A stretch of DNA of 8,367 nt from an uncultured Mycoplasmatota bacterium. GTDB lineage: Bacteria > Bacillota_I > Bacilli_A > RF39 > UBA660. The stretch lies in assembly GCA_946407055.1 (NCBI GenBank), contig CAMJMP010000031.1, forward strand, positions 1 to 8,367, read 5' to 3'. Of this stretch, positions 1 through 6,391 are shown piece by piece. Both the position numbers and the translations under genes were made by a program. Position 1 is the stretch's first letter; the number at the start of each line of letters is the position of its first letter. The notes under the pieces are model-generated. The model did not search any database, had not been told where the DNA came from, and was given only the letters and a program-made list of their open reading frames with translations.

Positions 1-1022
1 TTAGTTAAAACTATATCTTTTGCATAATAATCTACTCTTTTATTATCAATACCTATCCAAATAATCTTACATTTATTCTTCAAAATATAATCAACTTGTT
101 TCGGATCGTCACCATTTAAAACACCAATACCATCTTCTGGTAAACTTTCAATTAATTCAAATTTAGTCTTTTGAATATTCTCTTCTGAGCCAAATGTTTC
201 TAAATGAGCAATACCAATTTTAGTTAAGATACCATACTTAGGATGTACTAAATCACACATCTCCTTGATATCTCCTCTTTTACAAGCACCCATCTCAGCA
301 ATAAAATAATCATTATATTTATCTAAGAAGTTATTAATAGATATCATTAAACCATAAGGCGTATTGTAGTTTTGTGGAGTCTTAAATGCATTATATTTAA
401 CATTTAAAATATCTCCTAAGATATTCTTACTACTAGTTTTACCATAACTACCTGTAATACCAATAACATCCATATTAGTCATACTATCTAACTTATCTAT
501 TGCCATCTTTCTATAATGTAAATCAACTAGTTTTTCTAATGGTCTATTTAATACATTAACAATTAATATAACAAATAAATTCAAATAGTTAACTAATCCA
601 AATATAAAGTAATATATAGGTAAATTATCTTCTTCAAATCCCAATAACATAACTAAAGCAATTACTATATGTATTAACATATTAGTAAATATTATTCTTT
701 TAATTCTAGGTGTATATTTTAAAGGTATTTTAGTAACACTCTTTTTTCTATTACTAATAAATACATATCCTAAGAATAAATATATTAATATAAATATATA
801 AGGTAGATAATCTATTAAATTATCAGTAAACTTAAATAAATAAAATAATACAAATAATAAAGTTAAATTAATAAAGTTTTCTTTAAAATTCTTTATTATC
901 CATTTAATATATCTAAGTCCTCTATTATATCTATTTTGTTGTAGCATATGTAATGACTTAGTACTAATTATATATGTATAAATTAAATAAATAATAATTG
1001 TAATAATAAATAATATATTCAT
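1..1022 (-). CDS. murF: Membrane-anchored Mur ligase, MurF type (UDP-MurNAc-tripeptide--D-Ala-D-Ala ligase), C-terminus cut by window edge
   Basis: The first 340 codons are visible; the frame runs open off the left edge. Residues 1-160 are very hydrophobic, with about five likely membrane segments (about 3-20, 50-66, 72-90, 110-129, 136-158). The Mur ligase core follows: ATP loop GITGSYGKTS (188-197), NYNTPYG (218-224), AEMGA with Glu243, KIGIAHLETFGS (268-279), the KTKFE segment holding the lysine that is carbamylated in this family (about 287), and VLNGDD (301-306). The AHLETFGS and NTPYG elements favour MurF, which adds D-Ala-D-Ala to the peptidoglycan precursor in an ATP-dependent step. 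Classical MurF is soluble and about 450 residues; the N-terminal membrane part is extra. The ATG at 1022 follows GGGTGA by 4 bases and lies 11 bases after the hydrolase stop, so the two are probably co-transcribed. The substrate-specific C-terminal domain is mostly outside the window, so another Mur-family role cannot be fully excluded. Confidence 0.85.
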   Translation of the reverse strand, partial: MNILFIITIIIYLIYTYIISTKSLHMLQQNRYNRGLRYIKWIIKNFKENFINLTLLFVLFYLFKFTDNLIDYLPYIFILIYLFLGYVFISNRKKSVTKIPLKYTPRIKRIIFTNMLIHIVIALVMLLGFEEDNLPIYYFIFGLVNYLNLFVILIVNVLNRPLEKLVDLHYRKMAIDKLDSMTNMDVIGITGSYGKTSSKNILGDILNVKYNAFKTPQNYNTPYGLMISINNFLDKYNDYFIAEMGACKRGDIKEMCDLVHPKYGILTKIGIAHLETFGSEENIQKTKFELIESLPEDGIGVLNGDDPKQVDYILKNKCKIIWIGIDNKRVDYYAKDIVLT

Positions 1023-1033
1023 CGTATCACCCT

Positions 1034-1762
1034 TTATTTAATAAATGCCTTTAATACATTTATTGTTTGCCCTAATCTTTCCAAATATGCATAATGTGTA
1101 TTACCTTCATAAGTAACTAAACCACTATCTTTAATAAGTTTCTCTAACTTAACCCCATCTTCATAAGGAACCGCTTCATCATTTGTTCCCCAAATAATCA
1201 ATGTAGGACATTTAATCTTTTTACATAATTCCGTAACGTCAGTATTAACATGTTTAACTAAGATATCTCTCATCATAGGTGTTGCATTTTGATAATCAGT
1301 AGATCCCATTTTTCTTTTCATAGCATCTGCTACTTTATTTAAAACAGGTACATTCTTAAACTTTTTTAATAATTGTACTTTCTTACTAGGTTTACTTATT
1401 TTAACTTCATATGGACTAGCTAATAATACTATTCTTTTAGGATTATACTTAGCTCCATATATAATACTTAACTTACCGCCAAAAGAATGACCTACTAGAT
1501 TAACATTCTTAGCTCCTAATTTCTCTAATAAACTATGAATCATTTCTACATAATCATCTAATGACCAAGCTTCCTTTGGTTCTTCAGAAGCCCCAAAACC
1601 TGGTAAATCAATTATTATTAAATGATTAGTTTCTACAAAAGGATCAGCAATTGGTTCCATCATTTGAATATTTTGACCCCAACCATGCAAATAAACTATT
1701 GCATCTTTATCCATATTGCCATACTCTTTGTAATTAATTTTAATTCCATTATATTCGTACAT
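1034..1762 (-). CDS. Alpha/beta hydrolase fold protein
   Basis: This 242-residue protein is a complete alpha/beta hydrolase. The oxyanion-hole strand ends in HGWGQN (26-31) and DLPGFGAS lies at 52-59. The nucleophile elbow is GHSFGG with Ser93, the acid is Asp195 in WGTNDEAVP, and the catalytic His223 is in NTHYAYLE. A short, lysine-rich cap segment spans about 118-175. There is no signal peptide, so it should be cytoplasmic. The fold supports hydrolysis of an ester, thioester or similar bond; the substrate cannot be read from the sequence. The ATG at 1762 follows AGGTGA by 4 bases. It is the first gene after its own promoter and sits 11 bases before the MurF-type gene, so a cell-envelope or precursor role is possible, but that is only inferred from context. 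Confidence 0.9.
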   Translation of the reverse strand: MYEYNGIKINYKEYGNMDKDAIVYLHGWGQNIQMMEPIADPFVETNHLIIIDLPGFGASEEPKEAWSLDDYVEMIHSLLEKLGAKNVNLVGHSFGGKLSIIYGAKYNPKRIVLLASPYEVKISKPSKKVQLLKKFKNVPVLNKVADAMKRKMGSTDYQNATPMMRDILVKHVNTDVTELCKKIKCPTLIIWGTNDEAVPYEDGVKLEKLIKDSGLVTYEGNTHYAYLERLGQTINVLKAFIK

Positions 1763-1820
1763 AAAATCACCTATTTAACCATTACGAAAAAGAAATGTTA
1801 ATTACCACTTCCTAACATAT

Positions 1821-1829
1821 ATTTTACCA
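1821..1829 (-). promoter_or_regulatory. Extended -10 promoter for the hydrolase-murF unit
   Basis: On the minus strand TGG is followed directly by TAAAAT (-10 at 1821-1826, TGn at 1827-1829). No convincing -35 lies 16-18 bases upstream, where the sequence is purine-rich. Transcription would begin near 1814, giving a leader of about 50 bases before the ATG at 1762. It lies between the terminator of the previous unit and the hydrolase, in the only intergenic gap over 100 bases in the window (1763-1891). The rest of that gap shows only weak A+T hairpins. Confidence 0.55.
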
Positions 1830-1881
1830 CATTCCCTACTTTCTTTCTTTATTTTAAAAGCCATTTACACTTTACTTGCAC

Positions 1882-1911
1882 AAAAAAAGAGCTACATAAC
1901 GCTCTTTTTTT
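1882..1911 (-). terminator. Intrinsic terminator overlapping the end of the 79-aa gene
   Basis: A perfect 11-bp stem (1882-1892 with 1901-1911) encloses an 8-base loop. On the minus strand the GAGC core of the stem runs into seven T residues. The 5' arm encodes the last residues of the 79-aa protein, and the TAG stop (1892-1894) lies at the loop/3'-arm junction, so terminator and coding end are the same bases. It closes the 1124-aa/79-aa unit. Confidence 0.88.
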
Positions 1912-2131
1912 CATTTACTTCTTGTTTCTCTAGCTTTCTAACAAATCTAGCTACGTGCTCTTCCATTTCTGGAGTTTTATATAAATCTGGTTCAAAATAA
2001 ACACGGTCTCCCTCGCTAAGAACATTTTCATCAGCTATTTCATCTTTAATTAGTAAATATTCTTTACCATCAATCGCTTGAATATATCCATTATATCCAT
2101 CAAATTCTTTAATTTTACCAAATGTTTTCAT
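1892..2131 (-). CDS. Small OB-fold / cold-shock-domain-like protein (79 aa)
   Basis: This 79-residue protein has the strand pattern of a cold-shock-type OB fold. GKIKEFDGYNGYI (5-17) corresponds to the first two strands, DGKEYLLIKDEI (21-32) to the third, then LSEGDRVYFEP (38-48), and ARFVRKL (61-67) as the closing strand. Cold-shock proteins carry aromatic RNA-binding motifs (KGFGFI, VFVHF) in the first strands; here they are replaced by NGYIQ and EYLLI, so nucleic-acid binding is plausible but unproven. The tail is charged and ends in EKKSVM, encoded inside the terminator stem. The ATG at 2131 lies 6 bases after AGGAGG, which overlaps the stop of the 1124-aa gene; the two should be translated in a coupled way. 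The function is unknown, and a partner role for the large upstream protein is inferred from that coupling. Confidence 0.75.
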   Translation of the reverse strand: MKTFGKIKEFDGYNGYIQAIDGKEYLLIKDEIADENVLSEGDRVYFEPDLYKTPEMEEHVARFVRKLEKQEVNEKKSVM

Positions 2132-2137
2132 CCTAAA

Positions 2138-2143
2138 CCTCCT
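2138..2143 (-). promoter_or_regulatory. Ribosome binding site overlapping the stop codon of the upstream gene
   Basis: A perfect AGGAGG lies on the minus strand 6 bases before the ATG at 2131. Its first two bases are part of the TAG stop (2142-2144) of the 1124-aa gene. This arrangement usually gives translational coupling and fixes the start of the 79-aa protein. Confidence 0.85.
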
Positions 2144-5100
2144 AAGCTAGCTTTTGCGCTTCTTCCATCTGCGCTGTTAAGTGTTCATTTAATTTCATCA
2201 GTACATCTTGCATCTCTAATAATGCTTCTTGTTTAAACTGAGACCTAGATAAAACAAACTTACTTATCTTACCATTAGTATCAATTGATATATACCAATC
2301 ATCTCCAAATATACAAGTAGTAATTGCTTTATCATTAATTAGTTCACCGCTATCAATTGGTTTCCTTTGGGTTACTAATTCAAGCATTTGGAAATGTTGT
2401 ACTTGTTCTAATGCTGCTTTACCAGTACATGTTTTAACTTTACCACGTTGTGGTTTATATTCCGGTGTTGGCATATCTGGATTAATTGGTACTAAAGATC
2501 CGTCTTCATTACTTGAAGCCAACAATATAGCACCATCTTCAATATCCGCATAATTGATTTTCAAACCTTTATACATTAATGTTTTATCAAATTCTGTTCT
2601 CTTTTCATCAGATTCATAGAATACATATCCATCACCAACTAATACATTATCAATTGGTACTTCATCATTCTTTGTTTGTTCAACCATTTGTTTAGCTATA
2701 ATCTTCGTTAATTCCATTAAATCTTTACTAGAATACTTTGGAGATAAACTAAACCTTAATTGATTCATATAAACAGTATTACCATTTCTATAACAAGAAA
2801 TTCTACTTACAAAAGTACCATCCTCCGGATCATAAATAAGAACTTGGAATCCATGACTATCAGTAGTACAGAATCTAAATAAAGCATCATTAGCACCGCC
2901 AAATCTTGTACAAGCTCCTGTTCTTTCACCTAATGTAAGATTTATCATATCTGTTACATTACCAATAACAACATTGAATTCTTTTCCGTTTCCCAACTTT
3001 ATATTATCATCTCTACTTGGAACTGGAAGAGATTTTCTTTCATACATTTCTGGAATAGTAGCTATTGCACAAGCCATACGTTCTGCAAATTTATAATCTC
3101 CTTTATAAGGAGCTGGATTAGCTCTAAAGAAGAAGAAATTCTCTTGTCCTAACAATACATAATATCTATAAGAAGCTGTATCATAAACCGCCGCTCTATC
3201 TATCATATCTGTTAAGATAATCTTCTTATCTTTCTTTTCTTCAGCTTTTTCTCCATTTGTATCTTTACTTTTATCTTGGTTATTATTCGCTTCTACTCTC
3301 TTCTTAACTGATTTAAAGTTATTAACTAACGCCGCTAATACTGTAGGTTGGCAAACTACATCTGCAGCTTCAGCTTCTACTTCAAATCTAGTTCCCCATC
3401 CCAAAATACTATACTTATTTAAGAAAGCTAATAATTCATTAAATAATTGTTCATCATTAAATATTGTATCTTGTAATTGCTTAACATTAATATCTTCTAA
3501 AATACTAACAATACTAATAGATTTAGGAGGAGCTATTTCATGTTTAACAGGAAGTGAACTTCTTGTCTCCTTTCTTACTCTTCTTACATAAGCTTTCTCC
3601 ATTAAAGTAAATAATACTGGTAACCATTTCTTCTCATCAGCAGCTAACGCTTCTGCATTTCTTGGATCTTTTCTAAATGCTATCAGTTTCTTTAATAAAT
3701 CCATATTATCCATTAGTTGTAATTCTCTATCTTCATAATCTGCACCATTAACTGGATGAGAAAGCCTATAAAGAATATTACTAAAAGGTTCTCTTTTAAA
3801 TATATAAGCAATAAAAGTATTCTTTTCATATGATAAATCAGTACTATTATCTAAAGCTTCTGTAATATATTTTTGAACATATTCATTTCTTCTAGCTTCT
3901 ATATACTTCCCCGTAATAGTTGTTAAAAGACTTAATAACTCTTTAGTTTTTGGTCCCTTTAAAGCCTCAAAAAACTCTAAAGGAGTAGTACCATAATTAT
4001 CTAAATGTATATATTCATCAATTCTACATAAAGTTTCATATAATGCTTCATATTCATGGTAGTTAGCTAAACTTAAAATTCTTGTACGTGCATTATATAT
4101 ATTTGGATGTTCTATTCTAAACTTTCTTTGTAAGAAAGAATTTAAAATATCATTTTCCATAGTCTCTGTCATATTAAATGTTTCTGGATTAAATATTTTT
4201 AATACATTATTAAATGCTTCTTCATCAGCATTAACAATATCTTTAATATTTTGTTTACCTAATCTTGCAAATATTGCACAACCAACATTCTTAGCTAATC
4301 TTAATAAATGTTCTCTGTTCAAATTATATTTTTTACTTAATAAATCAACTAAGAATTCATATTTATCATCATACATAGGGAAATCTTTAAATGAACCAAT
4401 CGCATTTATTATTCCATTAACATTCTTAAGTTTACTTAATAAATCAAATGCTTTTAAAGGAAAATCATTACCTAAACTAATTATCATTTTTTCTTTAACT
4501 TTATCATTCGCTTTATCAATTACTTTAACAACATCGTTACAACTTTGTTCCGAACTCCAAGCAATTTGTTCTAATAACTCGGCAGAATGAATTTTACTTA
4601 ATAGCATATCTCTTAATTCTGGTTCAAATACATGTAATAAAAGATAATAAAAATCTTTTTCTTTTCTTAATCTACCTATTAATTCTTTTTTAATATCAAA
4701 CAATTCATTCTTTCTTATTCTATTCGTCGACATTGAATCAAAGAATGCTTTTATAGCAGATCCTGATTTCAATCGATTATAATACTTCCTTATATAAGAA
4801 TGATCTTTAAAATAACCGATGATAGCTCCCTTTTGTGCACCAGTTAAAATACTATAATATTTATTTAAATATTTCTCTCTTAACTTATCATCTTTTAAAG
4901 AATCAATCATCTCTCCTTTACCATATGGTAAAAGATTTATATATTTTTCTTTATTCTTATCTTCCTGAAATGAAGCTACTAACCAAGGCACGCTCTTAAA
5001 ATGACCAAGTTTAATACAACTCATTTTGCTTTCGTCACTCTTCATTGATTGTATTATCATATCTTGCTCAACTCTTGGAGCATATTTCTTCATACAACGA

Positions 5101-5516
5101 ATCTTTATTTCATCATCATCTATTTTACTAATCATTGTTGCAATATAATCTTTAGGAACTTTTTTATGTTCTAATATTTCCTCAATATATTGACCATTAG
5201 TAAGCTCTGTTGTTATATATGGTGCAAATCCATAATTAACAGTAAATATTTTGATTTGTTCTTGTGATAAATACTGTCCAAGTAATCTTTTCTTATCATC
5301 AGCAGTCATATCATCAGATTCAGTCGTCAAAAGTTTCCAAGCTTCTTCTTGAGTAATAAACTGAATATTTATTTTTTTACATTCATCACGCAAATCAAAA
5401 AATTCTGGAGAATATCCTGAAGCAATAGCAATTCTATCCTTTAAAGAGAAAGCTTTATAAAGTGTTTCTTCAGTTATATTTCTCTCTTTTAAATAATCCG
5501 CAACTCTATATATCAT
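2142..5516 (-). CDS. Large uncharacterised protein (1124 aa) with N-terminal helical repeats and a distinct C-terminal domain
   Basis: I do not recognise this protein as a named family. There is no signal peptide or clear membrane segment. Residues about 1-650 look almost wholly alpha-helical; within 128-249 at least five copies of a short repeat can be aligned (pattern: two hydrophobics, x, Ser/Lys/Tyr, hydrophobic, x, x, Asp, then Lys/Arg four residues on). A Lys/Glu/Asn-rich linker covers about 736-765. The C-terminal third is mixed alpha/beta and contains LGERTGACTRFGG (862-874), followed by FQVLIYDPEDGTFVSR and RNGNTVYMNQLR. That layout resembles, from memory, a GNAT-like domain of large phage and Firmicutes proteins that carry LGxxTxCC and a later W-x-N segment; this is inference. 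The first possible start (GTG at 5525) lies inside the SD AGGTGA. The ATG at 5516, 5 bases after the SD, fits the spacing of neighbouring genes; ATG 5519 is the alternative. The gene has its own promoter and is coupled to the 79-aa gene. Confidence 0.8.
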   Translation of the reverse strand: MIYRVADYLKERNITEETLYKAFSLKDRIAIASGYSPEFFDLRDECKKINIQFITQEEAWKLLTTESDDMTADDKKRLLGQYLSQEQIKIFTVNYGFAPYITTELTNGQYIEEILEHKKVPKDYIATMISKIDDDEIKIRCMKKYAPRVEQDMIIQSMKSDESKMSCIKLGHFKSVPWLVASFQEDKNKEKYINLLPYGKGEMIDSLKDDKLREKYLNKYYSILTGAQKGAIIGYFKDHSYIRKYYNRLKSGSAIKAFFDSMSTNRIRKNELFDIKKELIGRLRKEKDFYYLLLHVFEPELRDMLLSKIHSAELLEQIAWSSEQSCNDVVKVIDKANDKVKEKMIISLGNDFPLKAFDLLSKLKNVNGIINAIGSFKDFPMYDDKYEFLVDLLSKKYNLNREHLLRLAKNVGCAIFARLGKQNIKDIVNADEEAFNNVLKIFNPETFNMTETMENDILNSFLQRKFRIEHPNIYNARTRILSLANYHEYEALYETLCRIDEYIHLDNYGTTPLEFFEALKGPKTKELLSLLTTITGKYIEARRNEYVQKYITEALDNSTDLSYEKNTFIAYIFKREPFSNILYRLSHPVNGADYEDRELQLMDNMDLLKKLIAFRKDPRNAEALAADEKKWLPVLFTLMEKAYVRRVRKETRSSLPVKHEIAPPKSISIVSILEDINVKQLQDTIFNDEQLFNELLAFLNKYSILGWGTRFEVEAEAADVVCQPTVLAALVNNFKSVKKRVEANNNQDKSKDTNGEKAEEKKDKKIILTDMIDRAAVYDTASYRYYVLLGQENFFFFRANPAPYKGDYKFAERMACAIATIPEMYERKSLPVPSRDDNIKLGNGKEFNVVIGNVTDMINLTLGERTGACTRFGGANDALFRFCTTDSHGFQVLIYDPEDGTFVSRISCYRNGNTVYMNQLRFSLSPKYSSKDLMELTKIIAKQMVEQTKNDEVPIDNVLVGDGYVFYESDEKRTEFDKTLMYKGLKINYADIEDGAILLASSNEDGSLVPINPDMPTPEYKPQRGKVKTCTGKAALEQVQHFQMLELVTQRKPIDSGELINDKAITTCIFGDDWYISIDTNGKISKFVLSRSQFKQEALLEMQDVLMKLNEHLTAQMEEAQKLA
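4770..5135 (-). repeat. Array of about five 18-residue helical repeats inside the 1124-aa protein
   Basis: Residues 128-249 contain five alignable units beginning at 128, 154, 179, 203 and 232, so the period is 24-29 residues. The units are MISKIDDDEIKIRCMKKY, IIQSMKSDESKMSCIKLG, LVASFQEDKNKEKYINLL, MIDSLKDDKLREKYLNKY and IIGYFKDHSYIRKYYNRL. Shared positions are two hydrophobics at the start, an Asp at position 8 in four of the five (His in the last, which has Asp at 7), a basic residue at 12 (units 1, 2, 3 and 4; offset in the last) and a hydrophobic at 15. More degenerate helices with the same feel follow to about residue 380. The pattern suggests an alpha-solenoid scaffold, though no structure is known. 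Confidence 0.6.
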
Positions 5517-5521
5517 CATAG

Positions 5522-5527
5522 TCACCT
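5522..5527 (-). promoter_or_regulatory. Ribosome binding site that decides the start of the 1124-aa gene
   Basis: AGGTGA lies on the minus strand at 5527-5522. The in-frame GTG at 5525 is part of this SD and so is unlikely to be a start. ATG codons follow at 5519 (2-base spacing) and 5516 (5-base spacing). The hydrolase uses the same SD with 4-base spacing and nfo a similar one with 5, which favours 5516. Confidence 0.7.
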
Positions 5528-5538
5528 ACTATGTAATA

Positions 5539-5547
5539 ATTATACCA
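5539..5547 (-). promoter_or_regulatory. Extended -10 promoter for the 1124-aa/79-aa unit
   Basis: A consensus TATAAT (5539-5544) is preceded directly by TGG (5545-5547) on the minus strand. A weak -35 (TTAATA, 5562-5567, 17-base spacer) would lie inside the efp terminator loop and stop codon. The predicted start near 5532 leaves a leader of only about 16 bases, which is little more than the ribosome binding site. Confidence 0.7.
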
Positions 5548-5548
5548 C

Positions 5549-5572
5549 AAAAAAAGAGCTTTATTAAGCTCT
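5549..5572 (-). terminator. Intrinsic terminator of the rpmG-efp unit, overlapping the efp stop
   Basis: A 7-bp stem (5555-5561 with 5566-5572, AGAGCTT on the minus strand) encloses a 4-base loop and runs into seven T residues (5549-5555). The 5' arm encodes the Arg and Ala at the end of EF-P and the TAA stop (5564-5566) starts at the arm/loop boundary. The U-tract ends one base before the TGG of the next promoter. Confidence 0.85.
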
Positions 5573-6130
5573 ACTTGAATACTTACCATCAATTGTTGAT
5601 ACGATAATCTTTTCACCTTGTTGAATAAACAAAGGAACCTTTACAACGTATCCGTTTTCTAATGTAGCATCTTTTTGGGCATTATTTGTTGTATTACCTT
5701 TAACAGCATCAGTTGTATCTACAACTGTATATTCTACTTTTTCAGGTAATGTAACACCAATTATATCTCCTTGATAGAAGTCTAATTGAACTTCCATATT
5801 TTCTAATAAGAATTTCTTCTCTTCTTCTAACTTATCTTCAGTTACTTCAATTTGTTCATATGTTTCGCTGTCCATAAATACATAGCCAGTACCACTGTTA
5901 TATAAATAAGTCATTTTCTTTTTATCAACATGTGCTTTTTCTACTTTAACACTGCTGTTAATAGTTTCTTCAACATTAGCGCCAGTTTTTAAATTATGTA
6001 GTTTAACCTTCATGAATGCAGCACCTTTACCAGGTTTAACATGTTGGAAACTTTGTACACGATATAACTTACCATCGTAGATAATTGTCATACCATTTTT
6101 AATATCGTTAATATTAATTAAGCCATTCAT
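5564..6130 (-). CDS. efp: Translation elongation factor P
   Basis: EF-P binds ribosomes stalled on polyproline stretches and helps peptide-bond formation. This 188-residue protein has the family's usual length and three domains. The N-terminal KOW-like domain carries HVKPGKGAAF (30-39) with Lys35 at the loop tip, the position of B. subtilis Lys32, which is modified with 5-aminopentanol. The middle OB domain spans about 67-128, including MTYLYNSGTGYVFMDSETYEQ. The last OB domain has KGNTTNNAQKDATLENG and VPLFIQQGEKIIVSTIDGKYSSR. The ATG at 6130 follows GAGGGTG by 6 bases, and the gene lies 18 bases after the rpmG stop, so the two form a translation-related operon ended by an overlapping terminator. 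Whether Lys35 is modified here cannot be seen; no modification enzyme is in the window. Confidence 0.98.
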   Translation of the reverse strand: MNGLININDIKNGMTIIYDGKLYRVQSFQHVKPGKGAAFMKVKLHNLKTGANVEETINSSVKVEKAHVDKKKMTYLYNSGTGYVFMDSETYEQIEVTEDKLEEEKKFLLENMEVQLDFYQGDIIGVTLPEKVEYTVVDTTDAVKGNTTNNAQKDATLENGYVVKVPLFIQQGEKIIVSTIDGKYSSRA

Positions 6131-6148
6131 TAATTACACCCTCTTAAA

Positions 6149-6313
6149 TTATTTCTTTTCTTTATGAACAGTTGTTTTATTACACCATTTACAGAATTTA
6201 TTAAATTCCATTTTATCTGGATTATTCTTCTTATTTTTAACTGTTGTATAATTTTCATGTTTGCATTCACTACAAACTAGAGTAATAGTTGGTCTATTTT
6301 CATTTTTTGCCAT
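6149..6313 (-). CDS. rpmG: 50S ribosomal protein L33, zinc-binding (four-cysteine) form
   Basis: This 54-residue basic protein matches L33. It has the core TITLVCSECKHENYTTVKNK, then NKFCKWCNKTTVHKEKK. Cys14, Cys17, Cys41 and Cys44 form two CxxC pairs, the zinc-ribbon form. Zinc-replete bacteria use this form, and many Firmicutes also have a cysteine-free paralogue induced on zinc starvation. The reading frame is open 57 bases further upstream, but the ATG at 6313 is the correct start: AGGAGGG precedes it by 7 bases, and the upstream extension runs through the promoter. The gene is first in an rpmG-efp operon. Confidence 0.97.
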   Translation of the reverse strand: MAKNENRPTITLVCSECKHENYTTVKNKKNNPDKMEFNKFCKWCNKTTVHKEKK

Positions 6314-6342
6314 AGTACTGCCCTCCTTTTTAATACCACAAT

Positions 6343-6370
6343 ATTGTACCATATTTTTTTTATATTTCAA
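6343..6370 (-). promoter_or_regulatory. Promoter of the rpmG-efp operon
   Basis: On the minus strand there is a -35 TTGAAA (6365-6370), a 16-base spacer, and a -10 TACAAT (6343-6348) preceded directly by TGG (extended -10). This is the best-formed promoter in the window. The start would be near 6336, about 23 bases before the rpmG ATG. A 10-bp palindrome, ACAATATTGT (6338-6347), overlaps the -10 and the start site; it could be an operator or chance in A+T-rich DNA. Confidence 0.75.
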
Positions 6371-6391
6371 ATATTTATTGAATATAAGCCA

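Noticed and set aside
1763..1820. Possible structured leader (riboswitch) before the hydrolase
   Set aside because: Only short A+T pairings such as TAACATT with AATGGTTA are visible; there is no conserved riboswitch core or terminator-like hairpin.
5517..5525. GTG start for the 1124-aa protein
   Set aside because: The GTG is part of the AGGTGA ribosome binding site, so it cannot serve with that SD; ATG 5516 has normal spacing.
6314..6370. Upstream extension of L33 (19 extra codons)
   Set aside because: It crosses the -35 and -10 of the promoter, and the internal ATG at 6313 has a perfect SD and gives the standard L33 N-terminus.
6366..6391. Terminator after nfo
   Set aside because: Only weak 5-bp A/T stems with no GC pairs and no T-tract; not distinguishable from background.
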